From the NCBI RefSeq assembly GCF_000496695.1, contig NZ_BAUJ01000024.1:1-64000 (forward strand): a stretch of DNA of 64,000 nucleotides. Reading direction: 5' to 3'. The stretch is from Vibrio halioticoli NBRC 102217. Lineage in GTDB: Bacteria > Pseudomonadota > Gammaproteobacteria > Enterobacterales > Vibrionaceae. The notes under the pieces were generated by a model. That model saw only the letters and a program-made list of their open reading frames with translations. It was not told the origin of the DNA and did no database searches. Below are positions 26,917 through 35,361 of this stretch, one piece after another (position 1 is the first letter of the stretch; each line of letters starts with the position of its first letter). The position numbers and the translations under genes are program-made.

Positions 26917-26947
26917 TTAGAAGCTCTGCTCATAACAGAGCTTCTAA
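26917..26947 (+). terminator. Hairpin after aceA, probable terminator
   Basis: ttagaagctctg pairs with cagagcttctaa (26917-26928, 26936-26947) over a 7-base loop. The following tract is only moderately T-rich (cttaatatct), so termination may be incomplete. Confidence 0.65.
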
Positions 26948-26992
26948 CTTAATATCTATTACAAAGTCAAAGAGAGCCACGGCACTCATGTG

Positions 26993-27171
26993 CTAACAAA
27001 CGTGTCCTGCTTCGGCTATTTCCATTGGCTCGGGACAGCCTTGAATAACATTTCTTAGCGCCATCATCGCCAGTTCGCCTAGTACCGAATCCTTCATTCC
27101 TATCGCCATAAAGCTGTCGCCTTCCCAAGTGTTCGGTCAGAACTTGATAGTACGAATGCCGTATTTAACGG
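26993..27171 (-). pseudogene. Remnant of a haloalkane-dehalogenase-like alpha/beta hydrolase
   Basis: Minus-strand translation gives a C-terminal hydrolase fragment: WEGDSFMAIGMKDSVLG, then RNVIQGCPEPMEIAEAGH, closely recalling the C-terminus of HLD-type haloalkane dehalogenases, with the acidic and His residues of that fold. Upstream in frame a TGA interrupts VKYGIRTIKF-stop-PNTW, where a Trp codon would be expected, and a TAG comes right after AGHVC, truncating the end. No N-terminal part with the nucleophile is present. It is therefore a decayed fragment, about 60 codons of a family near 300. Confidence 0.65.
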
Positions 27172-27174
27172 TGT

Positions 27175-27210
27175 CATCATTTGCATCATTTGCATCATTT
27201 GCATCAGTTG
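27175..27210. repeat. 9-bp tandem repeat, four units
   Basis: Units catcatttg, catcatttg, catcatttg and catcagttg follow one another, upstream of the TetR gene and next to the hydrolase remnant. Confidence 0.85.
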
Positions 27211-27331
27211 GAATTTATGCGTGCATTCTGTACCGATCGATAAGTAATATTGACAATGAAATTGACATTTTTTTAGTGAGTGCTACAGAATATGTGTCAG
27301 TACGCTATTTTAGGTAGGAGCACCATAGGCA

Positions 27332-27934
27332 ATGGCCGGAAGAAAGAGATCATTTGACAGAGATATCGCACTCGATAAGGCAATGCGCATATTTTGGAAC
27401 AACGGTTATGCCGCTACATCTGTTGCGAATCTAACCTCAGAGCTTGGCATCAATACGCCTAGCTTATATGCCGCTTTTGGCAATAAAGAACAGCTATTCA
27501 AAGAAGTGGTTGCGCACTACATCAAACAATACAGTGAGCCGTGTTATCGCCATATCACTGAACCCTCTGATGCGCATTTCATAGAAAGACTACGAGCGTG
27601 TTTCTATGAGCTGATTCAAAAGTTTTCGGATGCTGATACTCCGTTAGGATGCTTATTAGTAAAAAGCGTGAACGAGTATGACAGCGTTGCCTTTCCTGAG
27701 GAAGCCACGGTGTACATTAAACAATTTGGATTGAAAACCAAAAACTTGCTCACAACCTTGATCGAATCTGAGGGAGTAATCACTGAGACTGCGACCGCAG
27801 AACTGCAAGCAAAATACTTGTTATCAGTTGTTTATGGCCTCTCTACTCAGGTACGAGCGGGAGAGTCACAACAGGTTGCAGAATCAGTCATGGACTATGC
27901 AATCAATACGATACCGACTTGTAGCGGTCAGTAG
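27332..27934 (+). CDS. TetR/AcrR-family transcriptional regulator
   Basis: A 200-residue regulator. The HTH is at about 10-55 (ALDKAMRIFWNNGYAATSVANLTSELGINTPSLYAAFGNKEQLF), and the rest is a helical ligand domain similar to the TetR_C_16/YxaF-like group. The target is unknown. The gene formerly next to it is the broken hydrolase on the opposite strand, so that divergent gene may have been its target; this is inference. A strong terminator follows at 27974. Confidence 0.92.
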   Translation: MAGRKRSFDRDIALDKAMRIFWNNGYAATSVANLTSELGINTPSLYAAFGNKEQLFKEVVAHYIKQYSEPCYRHITEPSDAHFIERLRACFYELIQKFSDADTPLGCLLVKSVNEYDSVAFPEEATVYIKQFGLKTKNLLTTLIESEGVITETATAELQAKYLLSVVYGLSTQVRAGESQQVAESVMDYAINTIPTCSGQ

Positions 27935-27973
27935 CACAGGCTAAAAAGCTTTATAATCACTATACGAAAAAGC

Positions 27974-28004
27974 GGGGTGCCCATAGTGGGTTTACCCCTT
28001 TTTT
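27974..28004 (+). terminator. Intrinsic terminator after TetR gene
   Basis: ggggt (27974-27978) pairs with acccc (27994-27998), with inner pairing of gccca and tgggt, then six T. Confidence 0.85.
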
Positions 28005-28256
28005 GTATCTTATGATTCAAGATAAGGTTGATCTTGATGATGGGGTCGGTTGGTAATTAAGTTTGATCGTGAATACGTTAAGTTAACATACCATTACGCT
28101 ACGCAAGGCAGGTTGTTGCGCTTACCTTAAGAAAAGTACCAAGGTGAAGTTCACTTCAAAATCTATCGTACAATTTACATAATAAAGTCGCGCTGGGCTT
28201 GTTCAACAACCAGGATAGATATCGGATGGGCGACATCTATCCTTATTTGTTATAAA
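28005..28256. other. Intergenic stretch with an imperfect inverted repeat
   Basis: No complete gene seen. At 28212-28242 ggatagatatcg and cgacatctatcc form a near-perfect stem over a 6-base loop. Short coding-like runs occur (for example FDREYVKLTYHYATQGRLLR on the plus strand near 28065-28130) but none has a start and length I would call a gene; they may be debris of a mobile element. Confidence 0.45.
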
Positions 28257-28469
28257 TCAGGCTGCAGATTGACCTATTGATAACTGTAATAAGTAATGTT
28301 CAAGTTCAGAGTTTGTAACAATTTCAAAGTCTGTAAATAGAGCAACCGGTTTTACTGATTTACCGCTACCTTGTTCTAAACGCGCGAAACCTTTTTCACT
28401 TTTAAAGATGCTTATTTTATAGGATGAGCTTTTTCCAGGTTTATAGTTTCTTGTTGGGCTGACATAATT
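28257..28469 (-). pseudogene. Coding-like remnant without start codon
   Basis: Minus-strand frame open for 70 codons with no ATG, GTG or TTG, overlapping the 3' end of 28412-28843 in a different frame. The translation looks like real protein (YKISIFKSEKGFARLEQ, then VKPVALFTDFEIV and ELEHYLLQL, ending SIGQSAA). I do not recognise the family. It may be the C-terminal part of a gene whose start was lost by deletion or frameshift. Confidence 0.4.
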
Positions 28470-28843
28470 CTAAGAGTTGTGTTGATATCCTTAACTACGT
28501 TAGACAACCAAGTCTGGGTGCATGGCGGTCTTCGGTTTGATCTCTTAGGTCTTGAGCCTGGAGTGTGTATAAGCTTACCTTGACTGATAGTTATTGCTTC
28601 ATTGGTAAAAGAAATCTTTAAATTACATCTATCTAGAGACATGTCAAAAGAGTCTAAAGTCGGGTTAATAATATTCCATTGACGCAAAGATACGAGTTCT
28701 ATGAGCTTAAGCTTTGTATTTAACCGACTTTGAGTTACCTCTGGAAGCGTTATCGTTTTGTATGTATGCCATGTTAATGCTGTCTCAGATGCTTGTGTTG
28801 TACAGCACATTATTAAGCCAAATAGAGCGATAAACTTTTTCAT
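28412..28843 (-). CDS. Hypothetical secreted protein, 143 residues
   Basis: Starts MKKFIALFGLIMCC with a clear signal peptide (cleavage after TQA). The mature part has a Cys in DRCNLKISF and another in RPPCTQTW, possibly a disulfide pair in the periplasm. I recognise no family. The gene stands alone on the minus strand between the TetR gene and small unknown genes. AT-rich composition and overlap with a startless remnant at its 3' end suggest a recently rearranged, perhaps acquired, locus. Confidence 0.6.
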   Translation of the reverse strand: MKKFIALFGLIMCCTTQASETALTWHTYKTITLPEVTQSRLNTKLKLIELVSLRQWNIINPTLDSFDMSLDRCNLKISFTNEAITISQGKLIHTPGSRPKRSNRRPPCTQTWLSNVVKDINTTLRIMSAQQETINLEKAHPIK

Positions 28844-29238
28844 ATTCTTGGTCTTTGGTCATTAAAAAACGAAGAATCGTAACATTGTGTAAGGGCGTGT
28901 CAATTACACATGTTGTATAGAAAGAGAAGATTGTAGGTATATCAATATGCTTCGCTACATTTGATCTTGTATCTGGTATCAAAATAGTATGTTAAATCCC
29001 TCAAATGCCAGCTTTGTGTATTCAGTTAGACGCACATCGTGAGATAATGTCGCTCTTTGTTAGTGTGTATCGCAAATTTTCGTAAGCTTTTTGTATTACC
29101 CGTTCTTCGTTGGGGTTCGAGTTTATAGTAAAAAGGTTTAGTATTATGGCAAGCGTTGCTTGCTTCTTTATTTAGTGTGAAACGACACAAGTGAAACGCA
29201 CTGAATTAAGTACAGAAATAATCAAGTTAGGTAAATAT
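28844..29238. other. AT-rich intergenic region
   Basis: Divergent promoter region between 28843 (minus) and the membrane protein at 29239 (plus). I see no RNA gene, repeat or clear regulator site. Confidence 0.5.
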
Positions 29239-29517
29239 ATGAACGATAAAGTGTTTCAAATTTGGCATCAGAAACGAGAGCAAGGTTTCTTGAATTGGCT
29301 TTCTAAGAGCACTCTTGGCTCTTTTGCTTTCTATTTAGTGTTTAGTATCGCTTTTCAATATTCTTCTATCGGTGAGCAGGGTATTGCATCATTTGTGAAG
29401 AGCCAGTGGGTGAACTATGTATTGTTTGCCGCGCTAATGATTATTGCAAATGGGTTGCTTTGGCTTTATCGCGAGTCCAGTTATAAGAAAGAAGCTCGTC
29501 GTAGAAATATCATGTAA
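29239..29517 (+). CDS. Small hypothetical membrane protein
   Basis: A 92-residue protein from ATG 29239 (MNDKVFQIW), preceded by TTAGGTAA; an in-frame GTG at 29191 would add 16 residues. Two hydrophobic spans are visible, about 25-43 (GSFAFYLVFSIAFQYSSI) and 58-76 (YVLFAALMIIANGLLWLY), with a basic C-terminal tail (KKEARRRN). Both ends would face the cytoplasm. No known family recognised. Confidence 0.6.
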   Translation: MNDKVFQIWHQKREQGFLNWLSKSTLGSFAFYLVFSIAFQYSSIGEQGIASFVKSQWVNYVLFAALMIIANGLLWLYRESSYKKEARRRNIM

Positions 29518-29523
29518 TAAATA

Positions 29524-29557
29524 TGGGTTAAGCGTTGTGTAGGCAAGGCTTAACCCA
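29524..29557 (+). terminator. Hairpin after the small membrane protein
   Basis: Perfect 10-bp stem tgggttaagc with gcttaaccca, beginning 7 bases after the stop codon. No T-run follows, so a terminator role is likely but not certain. Confidence 0.55.
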
Positions 29558-29716
29558 GTAATACTTGAAAATGAATGCAGTTCTCGAACCTTTGACGTTG
29601 TCACATCTCTTCGTAATACGCCACCGCTAATAATACAAACGATCGCTGAACTTAAAGCGGTTCATCTTCGTAAAATGACAAGTGTATCAATTTGACGAGT
29701 CAGATATGGAGACAGC

Positions 29717-29932
29717 ATGAATCGAATAAATCCAGCCAAATTACACCATAGCAAATGGACTGCTGTAGCGCCGATGAATCGCGAGAAGCATTTTTTAGTG
29801 TCGGAGGTTAAGTTTGATGAGGATGGCGCTGTTGCTTTGTGTAAATTGGAAGCGGTGTTATCTAAAAATGAGTACTCAATAGATTGGAACGAATTGAAAC
29901 GTACACAAAAATGGATTCAAGGTTGGACATAA
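29717..29932 (+). CDS. TIGR02450-type small Trp-containing protein
   Basis: A 71-residue protein matching the conserved TIGR02450 family by its pattern NRINPAKLHHSKWTAV near the start, REKHFLVSEV in the middle and LKRTQKWIQGW at the end. Function is unknown; it is common in marine gammaproteobacteria including vibrios. ATG at 29717 with GGAGAC upstream. Confidence 0.8.
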   Translation: MNRINPAKLHHSKWTAVAPMNREKHFLVSEVKFDEDGAVALCKLEAVLSKNEYSIDWNELKRTQKWIQGWT

Positions 29933-29968
29933 TAACTCGCTTGAAACATTTAAACATAGAGACATTGA

Positions 29969-30010
29969 ACGCATTGACTAACGCATTGACTAACGCATTG
30001 ACTAACGCAT
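29969..30010. repeat. 12-bp tandem repeat, 3.5 units
   Basis: acgcattgacta occurs three times in a row, then acgcat. It ends one base before the stop codon of the SDR gene, between two convergent genes. Confidence 0.9.
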
Positions 30011-30011
30011 G

Positions 30012-30731
30012 TTACCAAGGGATTTCATCACCGGTAAAACTATAAAATTTACCTGTATCTTTGGCTTGCACCGTATTGATTAACTTAAATAATTGTTGGC
30101 TCACGTAATCTGTAGTGAACAGCTTATCTTGCGGCACGTTTTTCTGAAATGGTTGTGATAGCGAGGTATCGGTTGTTCCTGGATGAAAAGCAAAAACGCA
30201 ACAGTTAGGAAGTTTTACTTGCCATTCTATGCTGATGGTTTTTATCGCCATATTCAGCGCTGCTTTTGAACAACGGTAGCTTATCCATCCTCCTATGTGG
30301 TTGTCTTCTATGCTTCCAATTCTCGCTGATAGGGCAACGAAATACGTATTTTTTTTGCCTTTTAGGTGAGTCGAAAAATGTTTGCCAAGTAACAATGTTG
30401 GCAAGGTGTTTGAAGTAAGATTGCGGTTAAATTGCTCGACCGTAAATTCAGAGATTGATTTTTCAGGTCTTTGGCCCGGCGCATGTAAAAAACCGACGGC
30501 ATTGATCAGAATATCCAGATGCTCTATTTCTTCAGATAAGTGCTTTATGTCCTCGTCTAATGAGGCATCTACCTTAAACCAAATAATGTTATTGAGTGGC
30601 GCTTCAATTTGTATTTGAGGTTTTGAAGAGCGGTAAGTTGCGTACAAATTGGCGGTAGGGAATGCGCGCTGTGCTTGTTTAATAATCGCTGTTCCTATAC
30701 CTCCAGAAGCCCCAATAATGAGAATGTTCAA
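30012..30731 (-). CDS. Short-chain dehydrogenase/reductase (CsgA/C-factor-like)
   Basis: A 239-residue SDR. The cofactor motif is IIGASGGIGTAII near 4-16, the catalytic Ser lies in VALSARIG near 135, and the YxxxK motif in SYRCSKAAL near 152, so the triad is complete. PGTTD follows as expected. It resembles C-factor/CsgA-like SDRs; substrate unknown. It ends at the 12-bp repeats and is divergent from the aldehyde dehydrogenase gene across 257 bases. Confidence 0.88.
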   Translation of the reverse strand: MNILIIGASGGIGTAIIKQAQRAFPTANLYATYRSSKPQIQIEAPLNNIIWFKVDASLDEDIKHLSEEIEHLDILINAVGFLHAPGQRPEKSISEFTVEQFNRNLTSNTLPTLLLGKHFSTHLKGKKNTYFVALSARIGSIEDNHIGGWISYRCSKAALNMAIKTISIEWQVKLPNCCVFAFHPGTTDTSLSQPFQKNVPQDKLFTTDYVSQQLFKLINTVQAKDTGKFYSFTGDEIPW

Positions 30732-30988
30732 TGGCTTGCTCTCTATGCATTGTGATCATTAGAGAATAGTCAAAAAATGACAACTCGGTAGCCATTATGC
30801 GTAATTTTGTGTGCAAGTAAGCATGACGTATGTCTATTATTAACTAGTATTTTTTGCCTTAATGAGCCTTGTTTTTGCTACAGGTAAAACTTTTGTATGA
30901 CAGAGTTAGGTGTAATGCTTTTCATCACCTACAATCGATTGCACAGTAACAATCCTGATGACAGTAAAAGTTTTGATGAGAGGCAGTA

Positions 30989-32419
30989 ATGGCGCGACTT
31001 AATTTGGTTTCAAGTGACACTTTAAAACAAAGTGAAGATTTAGGCTTGAAATTAGTGGCTTTAAAAAAGAGTTACGCCGATGCACCAAACCCAAGTTTAG
31101 AGCAACGAAAACAGCGCTTATTGTTACTTAAGCAGTCAATATTAGAGCAGCAGGCGCAACTGGTCTCGGCATTGGCAAAAGACTTTGGCAATCGCTCAGA
31201 GTTTGATTCTGTTCTGTCCGATATTATTCCAACCATCAATCACATCAAATACACTTTAAAAAACCTCAATCGATGGGCAAAACCGTCGAAGCGCCATGCA
31301 GGATTAATGCTGTTTCCTTCAAAAGTAAAAGTTGAGTATCAGCCTCTTGGGGTAGTGGGAATAATTTCGCCGTGGAACTTCCCGGTAATGCTGAGCCTAC
31401 CGCCGGTAGCAACTGCCATTGCCGCGGGAAATAAAGTGATGCTAAAGCTGAGTGAATTTACTCCTGCGACCAATGAGGTACTCACTAACATCTTGTCGGT
31501 TTTAGATGAAGAAGTGGTAGTGATACAAGGCGGAGCGACTATCGCCGCGAATTTTAGTGCGTTGCCTTTTGACCATTTGCTGTTTACTGGCTCAACATCG
31601 GTTGGGCGTATGGTCGCGCAAGCAGCCGCTAAAAATTTAACCCCAGTCACGCTTGAATTAGGTGGTAAATCGCCAGTAATTATCGCGCCTGACGCGCAGT
31701 TAGAGAAAATTGTTGATTCAATTGTATTTGGCAAATGTGTCAACGCAGGTCAAATTTGTGTGGCTCCAGATTATGTGCTGATTGATCAAAACAGAGCCGA
31801 TGAATTTGCCGAACTATTTGCCCAGCGTTTTAACCGCTATTTCGCCAAAGATCTTAGCCAGTTCAGTCATATAATCAATAGCCAACAATACCAGCGTTTA
31901 CAGCAATATATAGAGCAAGCTAAAGCGACTGATGGCGTACGTGTAATAGAAGTCACTGCCGGTAATAGCACCACAGAACAAAATCAATTATTGCCACATC
32001 TTATTTTTAATCCAAGCGATGATTTAGCGGTAATGAAGGAAGAAATCTTTGGGCCTATTTTACCCATCATCACCTATCAAAAAGTTGAAGAAGCGATTGA
32101 GTATGTGAATGCTCATGAGCGCCCTTTAGCGCTATATGTTATGAGTAATGAACAACCGACAGTTGACTATATTTTGGCAAATACTCATTCTGGAGGAGTA
32201 GCGGTCAATGACACCATTTTTCATGTGGCAGCCGAAGATGCACCGTTTGGCGGAATAGGGCATTCGGGAATGGGGCGTTATCATGGTGAAGAAGGGTTTA
32301 GAACCTTTAGTCATGCCAAAACAGTGTTGTATACGCCGAGCTATTTACCCAGAGCTCGGTTAATTTTGAAATATCGAAAGTTTGTATTGTCTGTTATGAG
32401 GAAGTGGTTTGTCAGGTAA
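30989..32419 (+). CDS. calB: Aldehyde dehydrogenase, coniferyl-aldehyde type
   Basis: A 476-residue class 3-like aldehyde dehydrogenase. Motifs: PLGVVGIISPWNFPVMLSLPP near 115-135, FTGSTSVGRMVA near 200, VTLELGGKSP near 220-229 with catalytic Glu, and FGKCVNAGQICVAPDY near 247-262 with the catalytic Cys in GQIC. The C-terminus is hydrophobic/basic (LILKYRKFVLSVMRKWF), as in membrane-associated class 3 enzymes. Name follows the family usually annotated coniferyl aldehyde dehydrogenase; the physiological substrate is probably a medium or long-chain aldehyde and is not shown. Confidence 0.88.
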   Translation: MARLNLVSSDTLKQSEDLGLKLVALKKSYADAPNPSLEQRKQRLLLLKQSILEQQAQLVSALAKDFGNRSEFDSVLSDIIPTINHIKYTLKNLNRWAKPSKRHAGLMLFPSKVKVEYQPLGVVGIISPWNFPVMLSLPPVATAIAAGNKVMLKLSEFTPATNEVLTNILSVLDEEVVVIQGGATIAANFSALPFDHLLFTGSTSVGRMVAQAAAKNLTPVTLELGGKSPVIIAPDAQLEKIVDSIVFGKCVNAGQICVAPDYVLIDQNRADEFAELFAQRFNRYFAKDLSQFSHIINSQQYQRLQQYIEQAKATDGVRVIEVTAGNSTTEQNQLLPHLIFNPSDDLAVMKEEIFGPILPIITYQKVEEAIEYVNAHERPLALYVMSNEQPTVDYILANTHSGGVAVNDTIFHVAAEDAPFGGIGHSGMGRYHGEEGFRTFSHAKTVLYTPSYLPRARLILKYRKFVLSVMRKWFVR

Positions 32420-32506
32420 TTGATGGATACATTACCTAAAATTGCGATGCCTTATCGGACTGATTCAAAAGCGCTTTAAAGCGAAATTTTAATAAGGAAA
32501 TATGAA

Positions 32507-33118
32507 ATGAAATTGTATGAGTCGGCGGCAACGCCAAGCTGTAGACGTGTTTCGATTTTTCTCAAGCTGATTGGGGCTGAGGTTGAGCGTGTTCAAGTGG
32601 ACTTGAAGGGCGGTGAAAATATTACCCCTGAATTCCAAAATAAGAGCGCTAGCGGCACAGTGCCTGCATTGGAGTTAGACGATGGTACTTACATCAGTGA
32701 GTCTGTCGCGATTTGTCGTTACCTTGATCATATTGTGCCTAATCAAGCGAATCTATTTGGCGCGCCAGGCTTGCAGAGTGCGCAAGTTGAAATGTGGCAC
32801 CGCATTGTTGAGTTTCAAGGGCTTATCGCAGGCTTCCAAGCATTTAGAAACATCACGGGCTTTTATTCCGACCGAGAAAATTGCGTAAGTGAGTGGGGCG
32901 AGGAGTCAAAAGGTCGTGCAGTGGCATTTCTCACAAAACTTGATAACCGATTAGCCCATTCGACCTATCTTGCTGGTGATGAGCTATCGGTTGCTGATAT
33001 CACCGGATTCTTGTTCATCAATCTAATGAAAGGCGCGTTTAAAGTCGACATTGACGAGCAATACTCCCATATCCAAGTTTGGCACAATAAACTTGGTGCT
33101 ATGCCTGAGTTCCAATAG
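32507..33118 (+). CDS. Glutathione S-transferase family protein
   Basis: A 203-residue GST. The thioredoxin-like N-domain has YESAATPSCRRVSIFLKL near 4-21 and the GSH-binding GTVPALELDDGTYISESVAIC near 50-70, with cis-Pro and ESxAI. The helical domain has the N-capping motif SVADITGFLF near 163-172. The catalytic residue near position 10-12 would be Ser or Cys (TPSCRR). Substrate unknown. Confidence 0.9.
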   Translation: MKLYESAATPSCRRVSIFLKLIGAEVERVQVDLKGGENITPEFQNKSASGTVPALELDDGTYISESVAICRYLDHIVPNQANLFGAPGLQSAQVEMWHRIVEFQGLIAGFQAFRNITGFYSDRENCVSEWGEESKGRAVAFLTKLDNRLAHSTYLAGDELSVADITGFLFINLMKGAFKVDIDEQYSHIQVWHNKLGAMPEFQ

Positions 33119-33174
33119 CAGTTAGAATGTCGCCAATTAACGAGCATAGCTCGAAAACTTAAGTTGGAAATGCA

Positions 33175-33639
33175 GTGGATCACTTAGAAGAAGAAATCGA
33201 AATTGAAGCAATTGGTGTTGAGGTGTCAACTCAACCGGTTGAACTTTACAAGGTACTAAAGATTGCTGATGCAGTTAGTGGTGGCGGTGAAGCGAAACAA
33301 GCGATAAGCCAAGGCTTTGTCGCCGTAAATGGTGAAATTGAAACCCGCAAACGTCGTAAATTGGTTGACGGTGATTTGGTTCAATTTAATGAAGAATTCT
33401 ACCTAGTGATCTATGTTGATCCTGCTGACGTTGTTGAAGCAGATTATGCAGACGACAGCGTGGCAACGGATTACGATGCTGGCGATCAAGGTTATGATGA
33501 TGAGCCTGAATATGTTGAAGAGCATGTTGCCGATACCTACTCTCGCTCTAAAGTGCAGAGTCAAGTAACAGACAACAATGAAGTTGATAACAGTGATAAA
33601 AACGCTAAAACAGGGCGTAAATCTATCAACTTCTTCTAA
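33175..33639 (+). CDS. S4-domain RNA-binding protein with acidic C-terminal tail
   Basis: A 154-residue protein starting with GTG at 33175 after GGAAA. Residues about 22-80 form a YbcJ-like S4 domain (LYKVLKIADAVSGGGEAKQAI, VAVNGEIETRKRRKLVDGDLV). The remaining ~70 residues are acidic and repetitive (DYADDSV, DYDAGDQGYDDEPEYVEEH) and end KTGRKSINFF. YbcJ proteins stop after the S4 fold, so the long disordered acidic tail is an addition. RNA binding is family knowledge; the target is unknown. Confidence 0.85.
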   Translation: MDHLEEEIEIEAIGVEVSTQPVELYKVLKIADAVSGGGEAKQAISQGFVAVNGEIETRKRRKLVDGDLVQFNEEFYLVIYVDPADVVEADYADDSVATDYDAGDQGYDDEPEYVEEHVADTYSRSKVQSQVTDNNEVDNSDKNAKTGRKSINFF

Positions 33640-33688
33640 TTTCGGCGATAATCTCGAAAAAGATAAGTCGTAAAATTAACGATTGATT

Positions 33689-33720
33689 AAGGACCTAAAT
33701 AGCATTTAGGTCCTTTTTTA
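33689..33720 (+). terminator. Intrinsic terminator after S4 gene
   Basis: aaggacctaaat and atttaggtcctt (33689-33700, 33704-33715) form a perfect stem with a 3-base loop, followed by T. Confidence 0.92.
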
Positions 33721-33751
33721 TTGCCCAAAACTAATGTCACTAGCTCCAGAT

Positions 33752-33784
33752 AAAAAAATGGGAACTGATTAAAATCAGCTCCCA
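33752..33784 (-). terminator. Intrinsic terminator of the amino-acid ABC operon
   Basis: tgggaactgatt (33759-33770) pairs with aatcagctccca (33773-33784) apart from one G-T type mismatch. Read on the minus strand it is followed by seven T (33758 down to 33752), 36 bases after the ATPase stop. Confidence 0.88.
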
Positions 33785-33819
33785 AACTTTTAGATGGATA
33801 ACGGGTAAAGCGAAAACGC

Positions 33820-34545
33820 TTACAAAACTTTAGATAAGAAGTCTTGAGTACGTTCGTTTTGCGGATTATCGAAGATTTCACAAGGCTTACCTTGTTCAAC
33901 GATTTTACCGTCAGCCATAAAGACAACGCGATCACACACTTCACGAGCAAAGCCCATTTCGTGAGTTACAACAACCATCGTCATGCCGTGTGAATTGGCT
34001 AGATCTTGCATTACTTGCAGAACTTCGCCGACCATTTCTGGGTCAAGTGCCGAAGTTGGCTCATCAAAAAGCAAGATATCTGGGTTCATTGCCAGAGCGC
34101 GAGCAATTGCAATACGCTGCTTTTGACCGCCGGATAAGCTTTTCGGATACGCATCTGCTTTGTCACGTAGGCCTACTTTGTCCAACAATTCAAAGGCAGT
34201 CGCTTGTGCTTCTGCTTTGTTGGCTTTTTTCAGCGTTAATGGCGCAAGCGTAATATTTTCCATTACCGTTAGGTGCGGGAACAAATTGAAAGATTGGAAT
34301 ACCATGCCAACATGCTCACGGAACTTGTTGATGTCCAAATCTTTGTTCGCTAGGTCATCACCATCAATAATGATGTGACCACCATTAAGTTCTTCCAAAC
34401 CATTTAGGCAGCGAAGTAGGGTAGATTTACCAGAGCCTGAAGGGCCGATAAGAGAAACTACTTCATTTTCGCCAACATTGAAGTCGATACCATTTAGAAC
34501 AACGTTATTGCCATAAGCTTTTACTAGTTTTGATACTTTAATCAT
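33820..34545 (-). CDS. glnQ: Polar amino-acid ABC transporter ATPase (GlnQ-type)
   Basis: A 241-residue ABC ATPase of the polar amino-acid class. Walker [13 protein letters not shown] near 33, Q-loop [13 protein letters not shown] near 82, signature [15 protein letters not shown] near 133, Walker [15 protein letters not shown] near 154, switch His in [12 protein letters not shown]. Its start overlaps the permease end by 8 bases. Glutamine is the best guess from similarity to GlnHPQ, but Arg/Glu transporters look alike. Confidence 0.92.
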   Translation of the reverse strand: MIKVSKLVKAYGNNVVLNGIDFNVGENEVVSLIGPSGSGKSTLLRCLNGLEELNGGHIIIDGDDLANKDLDINKFREHVGMVFQSFNLFPHLTVMENITLAPLTLKKANKAEAQATAFELLDKVGLRDKADAYPKSLSGGQKQRIAIARALAMNPDILLFDEPTSALDPEMVGEVLQVMQDLANSHGMTMVVVTHEMGFAREVCDRVVFMADGKIVEQGKPCEIFDNPQNERTQDFLSKVL

Positions 34546-35185
34546 TGTTCAAACGCGCCTCAATTTGTCTAAAGATAGTGCTCAAAATATAGATAAGAAC
34601 AAAATACAAAATGCCGACCATTGTCCACACCTCAAACGAACGATACGTTGAAGAAATGATGATTTGACCTGATTGTGTCAATTCACTAACACCAATAACG
34701 GTAAGGATTGATGTATCTTTCAATGAAATAATGAACTGGTTCAAAATGGCAGGAATCATATGACGGAAAGCTTGTGGAAGTACCACTTTCAGCATTGCTT
34801 GAGTCGATGATAAACCAAGGCTACGTGCCGCTTCCATTTGACCTTTATCAATGGCTTGAATACCGCCACGGAAGATTTCAGCCATGTAAGCACCAGCGTT
34901 AATACTGATAACAATGGTACCTGCAACTTCAGCTGTCATATGAAAGCCAAGGTAACCTGTCATGCCAAAGTATAAGAAGAAGGCTTGAACGATAAGAGGT
35001 GTACCACGGACTATATCGATATAAATTTTGGCAATCGCGCGTAAAATCTTGTTTTTGCCAATATTAATAAGGCCTAATACTAGACCAATGCCAGTTGCCA
35101 AGAACAGCGAACATACCGTTATGATCAGGGTGATTCTCATCCCTTCGATAAAGGCAGGTAGGCTATCCATGAATAGCTCAAACAT
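34538..35185 (-). CDS. glnP: Polar amino-acid ABC transporter permease (GlnP-type)
   Basis: A 215-residue HEQRO-family permease with about five helices. [14 protein letters not shown] near 60-73 is the family motif after the second helix, and the EAA loop is [29 protein letters not shown] near 118-146 (two segments). Single permease gene, so it should work as a homodimer, as GlnP does. Separated from the binding-protein gene by 176 bases that hold a hairpin. Confidence 0.92.
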   Translation of the reverse strand: MFELFMDSLPAFIEGMRITLIITVCSLFLATGIGLVLGLINIGKNKILRAIAKIYIDIVRGTPLIVQAFFLYFGMTGYLGFHMTAEVAGTIVISINAGAYMAEIFRGGIQAIDKGQMEAARSLGLSSTQAMLKVVLPQAFRHMIPAILNQFIISLKDTSILTVIGVSELTQSGQIIISSTYRSFEVWTMVGILYFVLIYILSTIFRQIEARLNND

Positions 35186-35275
35186 ACGAATTTCCTTTTA
35201 AAACTACTTAACCTCGTCGCGAAGATGTTAACCTCAAAATAAGGCGCTCATCTAAGAGGCTATTTAGAAAAGAAA

Positions 35276-35302
35276 GAAGGAGCTTATGCAATAAACTCCT
35301 TC
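35276..35302 (-). terminator. Hairpin between glnH and glnP, probable attenuator
   Basis: gaaggag (35276-35282) and ctccttc (35296-35302) form a 7-bp stem; on the minus strand a tttctttt tract follows. In the 176-base gap after the binding-protein gene this would give partial termination, so that binding protein exceeds permease and ATPase; that role is inference. Confidence 0.6.
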
Positions 35303-35361
35303 CTGAGTAAATATTTTTATTTTAAAGCAATGTTTCTAAAACCAAGTTTTGACACTAGGTT

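Noticed and set aside
28065..28110. A dif-like (XerCD) site around ttaacataccattacgc, which would suggest phage integration
   Set aside because: Only part of the 28-bp consensus fits, with an extra base and mismatches in one arm; no phage genes follow.
26893..30010. Integron cassette array, suggested by several small unknown genes
   Set aside because: Genes are on both strands, and no repeated attC-type sites with matching arms were found.
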